Assembly (NCBI GenBank): GCA_009993955.1
Contig: JAACSL010000002.1
Location: forward strand, 159,829-223,828
DNA from: Paraglaciecola sp.
GTDB lineage: Bacteria; Pseudomonadota; Gammaproteobacteria; Enterobacterales; Alteromonadaceae
Direction: 5' to 3'
Length of the DNA: 64,000 bases
The notes beneath the pieces were generated by a model that did no database searches, had not been told where the DNA came from, and saw only the letters and a program-made list of their open reading frames with translations. Below are positions 55,301 through 63,634 of this stretch, one piece after another; positions within the stretch are counted from its first letter, which is position 1, and each line of letters begins with the position of its first letter. Made by a program: the position numbers and the translations under genes.

Positions 55301-56128
55301 ATGGGGCAAAAGCAAGCGGTGGCGCTACTTACTCGACATCACAAACAGCAGGTTATCGCCCCCATTTTGCATACGGCGTTTGGCTGGCAGGTGAAAACCA
55401 CCGAGGCCTTTGATACTGATCGTTTAGGTACTTTTAGTGGCGAAGTAGCACGCACGAAAAGCGTCTTAGACTGTGCCCTAGAAAAAGCCCAACTAGCCTG
55501 CCAATTAACCGGTCTACGTCGTGGCTTAGGCAGTGAAGGTTCCTTTGGTGGCGGCCCCTATGGTGATTTTTTGCCTTGGCATCAAGAACTCGTTACTTAT
55601 GTTGACCTAGACAACAATTGGCAGGTGAGCGGTATCGCCCACGGTCCGTCTTTTCATCAACAGCAGTCCATCAACAGCATCGCGCAATTACAGGCTTTTA
55701 TCGCAGATTTGCCCCACGCTCAGGCTCTCATCGTTTACCCCAAGTCGCGCCCTGCGGCTCATCTTTACAAAGGTTTGCTCGGCCAACATGCCATCCTTGA
55801 TGCCTTTGCTGCCTGCCAAGACTGCAGCGCTGAGCCTGTTATTGTTGAATACGATTTGCGTGCCATGCATTGCCCACAACGGCTTAAACGCATCGCCGAG
55901 GCCACTGACAATCTCGTCGCGCGGCTGCGCTGTATTTGCCCCGAGTGCCAACACCCAGGCTTCTGGCCAGACCGCATTGTCACTGGGCTACCCTGCGAAA
56001 GCTGTGACATGCCCACTCAAGATATTGCCAAGCGCATAGCTGAATGCGTAAAATGCCACCACCAACAGGCCTATCCCGTCGATAAACCGTTTGCCGACCC
56101 GGTTCATTGCCCCAACTGCAACCCGTAA
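55301..56128 (+). CDS. DUF6671 family protein
   Basis: 275-residue cytosolic protein of unknown function. N-terminal half holds [33 protein letters not shown] and [14 protein letters not shown]; the C-terminal part has repeated CxxC pairs (CICPEC, PCESC, CVKC, HCPNC), suggesting two zinc ribbons. The ATG abuts the old cysD stop, so translation was coupled. It is the fourth member of the run dabB-dabA-cysD-DUF6671; why it accompanies carbon uptake is not known. Confidence 0.75.
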   Translation: MGQKQAVALLTRHHKQQVIAPILHTAFGWQVKTTEAFDTDRLGTFSGEVARTKSVLDCALEKAQLACQLTGLRRGLGSEGSFGGGPYGDFLPWHQELVTYVDLDNNWQVSGIAHGPSFHQQQSINSIAQLQAFIADLPHAQALIVYPKSRPAAHLYKGLLGQHAILDAFAACQDCSAEPVIVEYDLRAMHCPQRLKRIAEATDNLVARLRCICPECQHPGFWPDRIVTGLPCESCDMPTQDIAKRIAECVKCHHQQAYPVDKPFADPVHCPNCNP

Positions 56129-56131
56129 ATC

Positions 56132-57112
56132 ATGATAAATACCGAAATTCTTGCTCTGCACAACGCCAGTGATCGTGAAAGAGCGGCTAACTTATTACGG
56201 GCGGGCAAGCTGGTGGCCATTCCTACCGAAACCGTTTATGGCTTGGCAGCAAACGCCAGCAATGAGCAGGCTATTCGTGGGGTGTTTGCCGCTAAGCAGC
56301 GACCCAGCGATCATCCGCTGATTGTGCACATTGGTGACATCAGCCAGCTACAAGACTGGGTGAGCGACGTGCCCGCTGTGGCGAGGGTGTTAATCGAACA
56401 GTGTTGGCCGGGGCCATTAACCATGGTCTTTCACAAAGCGGCAGCGGTTAGCCCACTCATTACCGGTGGCCGCGACACGGTGGCCATACGCATGCCCGAC
56501 AATGCCTTACTCAGAGCGCTGTTACGTGATTGTGGCCCCGTGGTTGCGCCTTCGGCCAATTTACACAAAAAAATCAGCCCAACCTGCGCCGCCCAAGTTA
56601 TCAGTGGCCTCGGGGGGCGTATCGACGCCATTCTTGACGGTGGTGATTGCTCAGTGGGGTTAGAATCCACCATTGTGGATGTGACTTCCGAACCCTTGCG
56701 GGTTTTACGCGCTGGGCCTTATTTTACCGCCCAGCTCAGCGAGATCATTGGCGCAGACGTGCAGATGCCCCTGCAACACGATGTGGCCGTAGCCGGCAAC
56801 ATGCCTGCTCACTATCAACCCAATACCAAAGCCCTACTGTTTTCTAGCCAAGAATTACAAGAGAGAATCAACGGCCTAAACAGCAACGCCAAGCCCGCCG
56901 CCGTTAAACCCGCCATTTTGTATTACAGTGAGCTACACCTGCCAAGTGCTATGCATAACATGAAATTAGCCGCCGACAGACGCGCCTACGCCAAACAAAT
57001 CTATCAAGCCCTGACCGAAGCAGACAGCTGGCAGTGTCAACAAATTTGGATCGAGCAACCACCCACTGAGTGGCATGAGGTCAATGACCGCCTCAAACGC
57101 GCGTGTTATTAG
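56132..57112 (+). CDS. Threonylcarbamoyl-AMP synthase, Sua5 type
   Basis: 326-residue enzyme for the first step of t6A37 tRNA modification. The YrdC/TsaC domain (LVAIPTETVYGLAANA, KQRPSDHPLIVHI, GRDTVAIRMPDN, STIVDVT with LRAGP) fills the first 215 residues; the rest is the smaller Sua5 domain ending in AADRRAYAKQIYQAL and VNDRLKRA. The longer Sua5 form differs from the short TsaC of E. coli. It begins four bases after the DUF6671 stop, so it is likely co-transcribed. Confidence 0.9.
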   Translation: MINTEILALHNASDRERAANLLRAGKLVAIPTETVYGLAANASNEQAIRGVFAAKQRPSDHPLIVHIGDISQLQDWVSDVPAVARVLIEQCWPGPLTMVFHKAAAVSPLITGGRDTVAIRMPDNALLRALLRDCGPVVAPSANLHKKISPTCAAQVISGLGGRIDAILDGGDCSVGLESTIVDVTSEPLRVLRAGPYFTAQLSEIIGADVQMPLQHDVAVAGNMPAHYQPNTKALLFSSQELQERINGLNSNAKPAAVKPAILYYSELHLPSAMHNMKLAADRRAYAKQIYQALTEADSWQCQQIWIEQPPTEWHEVNDRLKRACY

Positions 57113-57194
57113 CTTTTTAATAATTCCCTATCTCGTTTTACACAACTGGTCTGTTTATTGCTCATTATCTCGATTTTAATCACGAGAATAGAGC

Positions 57195-58043
57195 ATGCTA
57201 AGACTAGTGTCCGCAGCCGTCGCCTTTCTGATTTTTCAGGTGAGTGCCTCTGTTGAAATCGAGGGTTTTCCCAATAAGGTGCGCGTAAGTGCAGATGGCC
57301 ATGTTGACGTTCGTTTGTTTTTGACAGAAAACAAATCGGTGATCTGTGCGGCTGAGGAATATCACTTTTCATTTCCATTTGAAGGCATGGGTGAAACGTG
57401 GGTTGGCATGCTTCAAGAAGCGCGTGTGATGGGCCAAGCCATCACAGTTGAATACGATGAGAGTGACTGTCAGGTTGTGGCAGTTTCGCTGCCTTTGTTA
57501 TTTGAAGATGGTGGTTCCACAGGATCAGGACCATTAGAAGAAACCGGCACGCAAGGCAATGTCGCCCTTGTTGGTACTAATGGGCTAACTGCATCAAGTT
57601 TTACCGCTAATGCGTATTATCTCAACGATACCCCGGCTGGGGCTTTTGACGGTTATGCCTATCAACAAAAAATAAATGACGACGCTGCATACAGAGTGTC
57701 ACGGGGCATCTGGCTGGCTAAAACACGCAATCCTGAGGGCGAGGCAGTGCAAAATTGGCTGCAAGCAGATTTTGGAAAAGCGGTCCGACTCGCGCGTTTG
57801 CGCATTACTGTTAATGCAAAATCAGTGACCTTAGGGCGAAGCCCGAGGGAAGTCGTGTTGTATGTTTCAAACGATGGCACTAATTATACCGTCGCCGCCA
57901 GTACGGGTTTAACCCGAGCAGAATCAAGCGATTGGGCCTTTCCTAGAACAGTGACCGCGCGGTATTTCAAACTGCTGGTCAGCAACAATTACGGTGATAC
58001 TGATTACGTGGAAATTGACGAATTAGAATTTTTTCAACAATAA
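57195..58043 (+). CDS. Exported protein with C-terminal discoidin (F5/8 type C) domain
   Basis: 282 residues with a signal peptide (SASV near residue 20). The first 115 residues are an unrecognised beta domain with two cysteines; a GSTGSGPLEETGTQGN linker leads to a discoidin-type jelly roll (about 125-280), with AFDGYAYQQKIND, NWLQADFGKAVRLARLRI, REVVLYVSNDGTNY and ARYFKLLV. Such domains bind sugars or surfaces. It stands alone; start at the first ATG of the accessory region. Confidence 0.72.
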   Translation: MLRLVSAAVAFLIFQVSASVEIEGFPNKVRVSADGHVDVRLFLTENKSVICAAEEYHFSFPFEGMGETWVGMLQEARVMGQAITVEYDESDCQVVAVSLPLLFEDGGSTGSGPLEETGTQGNVALVGTNGLTASSFTANAYYLNDTPAGAFDGYAYQQKINDDAAYRVSRGIWLAKTRNPEGEAVQNWLQADFGKAVRLARLRITVNAKSVTLGRSPREVVLYVSNDGTNYTVAASTGLTRAESSDWAFPRTVTARYFKLLVSNNYGDTDYVEIDELEFFQQ

Positions 58044-58051
58044 CAAAATAA

Positions 58052-58080
58052 GACTAGCCAACTATATAAGTTGGCTAGTC
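58052..58080. terminator. Bidirectional hairpin between convergent genes
   Basis: Perfect 12-bp arms GACTAGCCAACT / AGTTGGCTAGTC with loop ATATA, between the discoidin gene and the unknown gene at 58140-59132. Confidence 0.7.
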
Positions 58081-58139
58081 TGACAGAACAATACCTTCAT
58101 TGTTGCGCCTTCTTAGTTTCACGATACAAGCCTTGACTC

Positions 58140-59132
58140 TCAGCTTTGTATGAGTTTTTGTTCGTGCAAGTGTTCGACTAAGTTATCGTTTTTCGACAAC
58201 AGCGCTTTGCGTTTTTCATGTTGAACTGAACGCTGTTGTGCCTCTTCAATCAGCGTGTCTCTGAATTTCTCAAGGGCAGCGATTTTGTCGTGTCTTTGGC
58301 TATCCGAGAGATTTTTGTCGGCGGAGATGGCTTGAATTCGCTCTTCTATTTGTTCCAGCTTTCTACGATCAATCCCTACTCGTGCATCTAACACCAACTG
58401 AATCAGTTCGGCAGATACATTTTCTTTTTCTGTTTTAGATTGCTCATTGCCCTGACTAGCAATGAATTGGCTGGAACTGTCTGGGGTATTGGCAGATTTT
58501 GGCCCTTTTTGCAGAGCGGTCTCAAATCGATCATAAAAATCTTTCAACATCAAATTGGTGTGAGTCCACCCTTGCAAATTAACATTGAACTCAAGACCAG
58601 CGCGTAATTCTTGGAAGAACTGTTCGATACCCGTTTGGCTCCATTGCTCAGCAGGATCGAGTACCGGTTTTTGATCATAGCCCTCAATCCTAATGCCAAA
58701 CATTGCATGGTGCATCCCCAATTCAAGAGTCATTAAATCCCCTTCGGGCATACCTTCAATCGCTTTTTGCCAAGCTAACTTCACATGTTCAGGCGCATTC
58801 ACAGGAGGGAATATGACCAGCTTACCCACGCCAACTTCGACGATTCCGTCGTTGTTCAAATCGACCTTATCCGAATGATCAACTTGACCAAATAAGTTTG
58901 CCGCCCCTTCTTCCGTTAGGCTGTTGATATTGATGGGATCGGCGAGGCCGTGGGCCTTTTGGATAACCCGCAGTTCATCAACGGTCAATGATTGTAATTT
59001 GCTCTTCGATGAACCTTGTTGGTTTTTAGCCTCGGTTAACAAGTCAGTGAACTGATCCACTTCTTCTGGACTTAACTTTCTAATATTGAGTATGTCTTGG
59101 GATTTTTGGCTGAGCTGGATATTGCTTATCAT
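58140..59132 (-). CDS. Hypothetical protein with EF-hand-like motif and coiled-coil tail
   Basis: 330 residues, not recognised. N-terminal part is helical (LSPEEVDQFTDLLTEAK). A calcium-loop-like DLNNDGIVEVG lies near residue 95. A middle domain includes EGMPEGDLMTLELGMHHAMFG. From about 230 it is charged and helical (KLEQIEERIQAIS, DKIAALEKFRDTLIEEA), probably a coiled coil. No signal peptide. ATG at 59132 has GAGG six bases upstream and is far better than the longer frame to 59501. Divergent from the methyltransferase-HNH gene. Confidence 0.65.
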   Translation of the reverse strand: MISNIQLSQKSQDILNIRKLSPEEVDQFTDLLTEAKNQQGSSKSKLQSLTVDELRVIQKAHGLADPININSLTEEGAANLFGQVDHSDKVDLNNDGIVEVGVGKLVIFPPVNAPEHVKLAWQKAIEGMPEGDLMTLELGMHHAMFGIRIEGYDQKPVLDPAEQWSQTGIEQFFQELRAGLEFNVNLQGWTHTNLMLKDFYDRFETALQKGPKSANTPDSSSQFIASQGNEQSKTEKENVSAELIQLVLDARVGIDRRKLEQIEERIQAISADKNLSDSQRHDKIAALEKFRDTLIEEAQQRSVQHEKRKALLSKNDNLVEHLHEQKLIQS

Positions 59133-59465
59133 GTATAACCTCATTAAGTTTTGAGTACTTTTATTGCCATATTGCGGCATTGAGCGGCATTGAGCGGCAA
59201 TTAATTGCCACTTAAATTTGCCTGCAATGGATGCAAAGCGGAAATGACGTATTTTAGATGCGAGAACGCCAAAATAGCCGAGTACACGTCCAGCATCACA
59301 ATTTAATCGGAGCAATCTAAAGACCAATTTATGGGGCGATAACAAATTGTCACGTTTGCACTGATAACTCGATAAAATTAGGGTATAAAAGCCTAAGCAA
59401 GCGCAGTGAAGGGGTGATGTGTTGGAAAGAATTTGCAGACAGATGAAGCCGTTAAGGACGTTTTT
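59133..59465. other. 333-bp divergent intergenic region with 10-bp tandem repeats
   Basis: Contains GCGGCATTGA repeated at 59174 and 59184, followed by GCGGCAA, in exact 10-bp register, and then AATTAATT. The remainder is AT-rich and holds the promoters of the two divergent genes. No small gene recognised. Confidence 0.6.
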
Positions 59466-61166
59466 GTGAGCACCGAAAATATCACTTACTATTCCAAACA
59501 AGCTGAAAGTTTAAGTACACAATATGACAATGTTTGTTTTACCGAAGTACATAGTGATTGGCTAAAACATCTGCCAGAAAAGGGCTGGGCATTAGATGTT
59601 GGTGCGGGTTCAGGCCGAGACGCGCTTTATTTAGCTAAACACGGTCTAAGTGTCGTCGCCGTCGAACCCGCCGAAGGAATGAGACAGCTCGCCCAAAGCC
59701 AAAAGCATCATCCAAACATTCATTGGTTAGATGACAGTTTGCCTGAGTTGCAAGAAGTTTTTGCACTGCAGATTAAATTTGACCTGATCCTACTCAGTGC
59801 TGTGTGGATGCATATTGCACCGTCTAATCGTGAACGTGCTTTTCGTAAGTTGAGTTCATTGCTCAAACCCAATGGAAAATTGGTCATTTCTTTACGCCAC
59901 GGCGAATGCCATGATGAACGCGTGATGTACGACGTATCGACATCAGAGCAGGCCCAATTGGCTAACAAATTTGGTTTAACTTATGAATTAGCTACGTCAC
60001 AGTTAGCACCTGATAAAATCGGCCGTGCTGATGTGAGCTGGCAAACCGTTGTACTCACTTTACCAGACGATGGCACAGGCGCCTTTCCACTTATCCGCAA
60101 CATCGTAGTCAATGACAATAAAGCTTCTACCTATAAACTTGCCCTACTAAGAGCTTTGTTACGCATTGCAGAAGGCCATCCGGGTGCTGTCATCGACCAT
60201 AATGACGAATGCATTGTATTACCTTTGGGTTTAGTCGCCCTGTATTGGATGAAGCTGTATAAACCTTTAGTTGATACTTTTTCCATACAGCAGAATAGCA
60301 ACACTAAAAAAGGTCTGAGCTTTATCAAAGAAGATGGCTGGCCGCAGTTGTCTTCGCTAGCCAATAATGATTTGTTTTTGGGTGCCAGCTATACCAATAG
60401 CAAGCTCGCAAATAACCTACACAAAACACTTAAAGACATCAGCTCCACTATCAGAGACATGCCTGCTAAACACATTACCCTGCCCGGCACAAAAGAGCGT
60501 GTGTTTTCTGTTGAGGTTAAATCGCCACGCATACCCCCTTCAATAGTGTTAGATAAAGCGTATTTAGCTAGTTTTGGTTCATTTATTCTGCCAAAGACAA
60601 TTTGGGATGCCATGGCTCAATTCAGTGTTTGGATTGAGCCTGCGTTATTGAATGAATGGGTTGCGCAGATGGAAAAATACCAGAACAACAAAAAAATGGC
60701 ATTTACACGGCAACACTACTTTGATGCATTGCGTTGGGACAACCCATTGCGCAATACCACAAGAGTGAGAAAGCGTATTGAAGAACTAATGCTTGAACAA
60801 AGTGTTTATTGCGTGTGGTCGGGCAAGCGGCTTAACTATTCTGCTCAATTAGCAGTTGATCATGCGATACCGTTTGCGCGTTGGCCAAATAATGACCTGT
60901 GGAACTTATTGCCAAGCCTTACACAGATCAACCTTAAAAAATCAGACAGGCTGCCCAGTGCAATAAAATTAAATGGCTGTCGTTCAGACATCATTTCTTG
61001 GTGGCAATCCGCATGGAAAAATAATGATACAGAGTTTTTTGCCCAAGCAACCCTCGCGTTACCCAGACTCAGCCCACAAAATCAAAGTTTCGACGATGTA
61101 TTTTCCGCATTCGCTCTGCAACGAGATAGATTGCGAGACTTACAGCAATTGACTGAGTGGAGTTAG
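59466..61166 (+). CDS. Class I methyltransferase fused to C-terminal HNH endonuclease
   Basis: 566-residue two-enzyme fusion. Residues 25-200: SAM-dependent methyltransferase with LDVGAGSGRDALYLAKHG, then DLILLSAVWMHIA and SLLKPNGKLVISLRHGE. Residues 220-420: an unrecognised helical region. Residues about 450-520: HNH nuclease with CVWSGKRL, VDHAIPFARW, NDLWNLLPS and N-LKKSD, i.e. the His-Asn-His metal site. The start at GTG 59466 has AAGGA seven bases upstream. Fusions of this type suggest a role in defence or nucleic-acid processing; target unknown. It is followed by hairpin repeats and hipBA. Confidence 0.75.
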   Translation: MSTENITYYSKQAESLSTQYDNVCFTEVHSDWLKHLPEKGWALDVGAGSGRDALYLAKHGLSVVAVEPAEGMRQLAQSQKHHPNIHWLDDSLPELQEVFALQIKFDLILLSAVWMHIAPSNRERAFRKLSSLLKPNGKLVISLRHGECHDERVMYDVSTSEQAQLANKFGLTYELATSQLAPDKIGRADVSWQTVVLTLPDDGTGAFPLIRNIVVNDNKASTYKLALLRALLRIAEGHPGAVIDHNDECIVLPLGLVALYWMKLYKPLVDTFSIQQNSNTKKGLSFIKEDGWPQLSSLANNDLFLGASYTNSKLANNLHKTLKDISSTIRDMPAKHITLPGTKERVFSVEVKSPRIPPSIVLDKAYLASFGSFILPKTIWDAMAQFSVWIEPALLNEWVAQMEKYQNNKKMAFTRQHYFDALRWDNPLRNTTRVRKRIEELMLEQSVYCVWSGKRLNYSAQLAVDHAIPFARWPNNDLWNLLPSLTQINLKKSDRLPSAIKLNGCRSDIISWWQSAWKNNDTEFFAQATLALPRLSPQNQSFDDVFSAFALQRDRLRDLQQLTEWS

Positions 61167-61475
61167 AGAATTAGCGAAAATGCAACATTTTGAAATTACG
61201 CAGAGATCTGCATCTATTAGTATCAATGCAGACCTTAAAATATGGCGCATCCGAGAGGAATGCTCGGTACATCCTGTACCTTACCTGCTTCGCAGGCCAG
61301 CTGAAGCTGTCCAAAAACATTCCCGATTCTTTGGTGTTCGTATCGTCCTGATACTCTCCTGCTTCGCAGGCCAGCTGAAGCTGTCCTAAAACATTCCCGA
61401 TGTTTTAGTCGAACCTGCAGAGGTTCTCGCCTTGCGGATGCTAAAACGCAAAAAGCCGTATATGCCTTAGCGTTT
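61167..61475. repeat. Hairpin-chain repeat block A
   Basis: Non-coding. From about 61245 the sequence begins with GCGCATCCGAGAGGA, like the 3' end of tRNA-Arg, then a row of small hairpins: GGTAC-atcct-GTACC (61266-61280), CCTGC-ttc-GCAGG (61284-61296), GTATC-gtcct-GATAC (61340-61354), CCTGC-ttc-GCAGG again (61358-61370), AAAACAT-tcccg-ATGTTTT (61388-61406) and GAACCT-gcag-AGGTTC (61411-61426). It is related to block B at 63320-63545 in the same orientation and contains an internal duplication. Confidence 0.8.
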
Positions 61476-62789
61476 TTATTCTGCCAACAATCGTTGTTTC
61501 CTTTCTTGCATACCAATAAAAATAGCGTTCGAGACATGCTCTGGGAAATCGGCTGGTAAGGCGTTTCGGGTTTGTTCAATTACACGGTCTACCTGTTCGC
61601 ACAGTCGGGTAATAATTGCGTCCATGTTGGTTTGGCTAAACCCTGCTTGTTTGGCGGTGGCTAAAAAATGCCGTCGAAATATTTGCGCAACTTTCAATTT
61701 TTTGCCACTGCTGCCGCGTAAACTCATGGCCATTTTAATGTCTCGTATGTTAAGGCCGGTTCCACCTATTGTGGGGTAAACAGACAGAATGTCGTAAAAC
61801 GGGGTTAATCGGTATGCGCCATAGGCTTCAAGATGCACAGAAAAGTTTTTCGCATGTCCGTCAGTGGCGCCTAATAAAAAGAACAGCACCTGGGCTGCCA
61901 TAAATTTTTCGCGATCTTTTGAAGAATTGGCTGAACCTTGCAGATGTTTCATTGTGGCGGTAATTGTTGGGCCTTTGTCTGCCTCGTACTTTCTGGCAGA
62001 GGGCAGGCCAAACACCTGACAATAGTCTTCCTGGGGTAGTCGCATGATCCAGCGGCCATCACTGGCGTATTTCCGGTCAAAGCGTTTTATCGCCAAAGCA
62101 TTGATTTTCCAAGTTTTAATCATCTCGCAATCGGGAACTTGAAAACCAAATGCTCTGGCGATGGTTAAGCACAACAACTCGTTTTCAACGCTATCGCTTA
62201 GGTCAATCGTATGGTCGTGGCTTTGAATTTTGCCGATGGGAAGTTTAATGATGTGGCTGGTTGGTGTGTTATCTATTGGCACACACCATTGGTCAGCTAT
62301 TTTGAGTAAGGCAGTTTTCTCCTGGGCGCCTGCAACAGAAATGCGAAAGTCGTCAATCTCGCGTAGCATACCCAAGGGCGCGCGCGACTGGTAGCCCAGT
62401 AATATGCGTTCTAGCGCGTCTTCACTGAGTGGCTGGTAATTTAGCTGGTGAATATCGCCGGGGGTTTTACCTTCTGGCACAAACTGCAATGCGCCGACAG
62501 TATCCCGGCCTATGGCGGCTAATAGATCAAAGGTTTGGCCTGAACCTGCATGGAAGCGAGCAACGATGCGGTTACGAATTTCCTGATTATCGGGTAACAA
62601 GTTGTCAAAAAAGTTAATGACTTCTTGCCCGGTATAAGCTTCTCTGCGTAATGGTAAAGAGAGTGAAATGGGCCGTGCGCCTTCGCGCACAAGCCAGGAT
62701 TCTGCATAACGAAAGCCATGGGCACCTGAATTGCTTCGACTGAAACAGCCAACACAATAGCCATTCATATACACATCGAGTGTGGTCAT
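61476..62789 (-). CDS. hipA: HipA-family serine/threonine kinase toxin
   Basis: 437-residue kinase toxin of a HipBA module; family members phosphorylate glutamyl-tRNA synthetase or related targets to arrest growth. HipA signatures: PLRREAY, NLLPDNQEIR, the phospho-loop DDFRISVAGAQEK with Ser151, HIIKLP, ENELLCLTIARAFG, catalytic GATDGHAKNFS (Asp310) and TPFYDILS. Start at 62789 has GAGG seven bases upstream and overlaps the hipB stop by one base (TGATG), so the two are coupled with antitoxin first. Complete, not truncated. Confidence 0.93.
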   Translation of the reverse strand: MTTLDVYMNGYCVGCFSRSNSGAHGFRYAESWLVREGARPISLSLPLRREAYTGQEVINFFDNLLPDNQEIRNRIVARFHAGSGQTFDLLAAIGRDTVGALQFVPEGKTPGDIHQLNYQPLSEDALERILLGYQSRAPLGMLREIDDFRISVAGAQEKTALLKIADQWCVPIDNTPTSHIIKLPIGKIQSHDHTIDLSDSVENELLCLTIARAFGFQVPDCEMIKTWKINALAIKRFDRKYASDGRWIMRLPQEDYCQVFGLPSARKYEADKGPTITATMKHLQGSANSSKDREKFMAAQVLFFLLGATDGHAKNFSVHLEAYGAYRLTPFYDILSVYPTIGGTGLNIRDIKMAMSLRGSSGKKLKVAQIFRRHFLATAKQAGFSQTNMDAIITRLCEQVDRVIEQTRNALPADFPEHVSNAIFIGMQERKQRLLAE

Positions 62790-63064
62790 CACCATTCCTC
62801 AGACCATTTTTTAGCCGTGTCGGTCCCATCTTTACTGTACTCTGCTGTGTTGGAGCCCTTGGATTTGATGCTAAGCTCTAAGTCCAATGCCGACAACAAA
62901 CGGAACAGCGTATCAAGCTGCATTTTTTCCGGCGAAGACTCAAAACGGGAAACCGTGCCTTGTCGCAAGCCGACTAAATCTGCCACCTGAGACTGGCTGA
63001 CGCCGCGACGTTTGCGCTCATCGCGCAGATATACAGACAGTGTTTTCGAATCAGTCACTTTCAT
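62789..63064 (-). CDS. hipB: HipB-family antitoxin (XRE helix-turn-helix)
   Basis: 91-residue antitoxin and repressor. The XRE-type helix-turn-helix spans about residues 10-65: RDERKRRGVSQSQVADLVG, RQGTVSRFESSPEKMQLDTL. The C-terminal tail (GSNTAEYSKDGTDTAKKW) is likely flexible and degradable. Start at 63064 has AGG upstream. Four regularly spaced operators lie immediately before the gene (63077-63178), so it should repress its own operon as HipB of E. coli does. Confidence 0.9.
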   Translation of the reverse strand: MKVTDSKTLSVYLRDERKRRGVSQSQVADLVGLRQGTVSRFESSPEKMQLDTLFRLLSALDLELSIKSKGSNTAEYSKDGTDTAKKWSEEW

Positions 63065-63076
63065 TGTTAGCCGCCT

Positions 63077-63178
63077 TATACGCAAGTTGGTATAATTGAT
63101 AATTTATACGCAAATGTGGATAAATCAATCTTTATACGCTTTTAAGTATAAATTAATTGATATACGTTACTGTGTATA
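63077..63178. promoter_or_regulatory. Four HipB-type operators at 28-bp spacing
   Basis: TATAC-N8-GTATA (or GGATA) at 63077-63094, 63105-63122, 63133-63150 and 63161-63178. Starts are exactly 28 bp apart. The form matches the TATCC-N8-GGATA sites of E. coli HipB. The array reaches to 13 bp from the hipB start. Confidence 0.88.
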
Positions 63179-63319
63179 TTTGGCTTGTGCTATCTATTTA
63201 CTACACAAATTGAGTCTTTGACAATTTCGATAAATTGATAAGGCATGCAGCCACTAGTAATGGTGCCCCCAACGGAGCTGCCGCAATGAGTTTGCCTCAA
63301 CGGAGGTGTTCCAACGGAT

Positions 63320-63545
63320 GCGCCGAGAGGATTGCAAAGTACGTCCTGTACTTTGTCGCTTCGCGACCATGCTGCGCATGTCCTAAAACATTCCCGATGT
63401 TTTGGTGTTCGTATCGTCCTGATACTCACGTGCTTCGTAGGCCAGCTGAAGCTGTCCAAATTTGTTCCTGACAAATTTGTCGAACCTGCAGAGGTTCTCA
63501 TCTTGCGGATGCTAAAACGCAAAAAGCCGACTAAACAGCAGTCGG
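63320..63545. repeat. Hairpin-chain repeat block B
   Basis: Starts with GCGCCGAGAGGATT, like the tRNA-Arg 3' end, then hairpins CAAAGTAC-gtcct-GTACTTTG (63335-63355), GTCGC-ttc-GCGAC (63355-63367), CATGC-tgc-GCATG (63368-63380), AAAACAT-tcccg-ATGTTTT (63385-63403), GTATC-gtcct-GATAC (63411-63425), AAATTTGT-tcctg-ACAAATTT, and GAACCT-gcag-AGGTTC, ending in a terminator-like AGCCGACT / AGTCGGCT stem. Occupies most of the gap 63179-63557. Confidence 0.8.
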
Positions 63546-63548
63546 CTT
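63524..63548 (-). terminator. Terminator after tRNA-Arg
   Basis: On the minus strand: AGCCGACT-gctgttt-AGTCGGCT followed by TTTTTG. It stands 10 bp past the tRNA CCA. Confidence 0.85.
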
Positions 63549-63557
63549 TTCACATTT

Positions 63558-63634
63558 TGGCGCACCCGAGAGGATTCGAACCTCTGACCTTTGCCTCCGG
63601 AGGGCAACGCTCTATCCAGCTGAGCTACGGGTGC
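63558..63634 (-). tRNA. tRNA-Arg (CCG)
   Basis: 77-nt tRNA with encoded CCA on the minus strand. Acceptor GCACCCG / CGGGTGC, D arm AGCTCAGCTGGATAGAGC, anticodon loop CTCCGGA (anticodon CCG), T arm GAGGTTCGAATCCTC. On the minus strand it is followed by the terminator at about 63524-63548. Confidence 0.96.

Noticed and set aside
59133..59501. Extended start for the unknown protein at 58140
   Set aside because: Residues before 59132 have no family-like sequence and overlap the other gene's leader; GAGG is placed correctly for 59132.
61235..61579. Small frames over the hairpin blocks (also 63190-63522 and 63332-63727)
   Set aside because: Their codons simply follow palindromic repeats and tRNA-Arg; no ribosome site or conserved domain.
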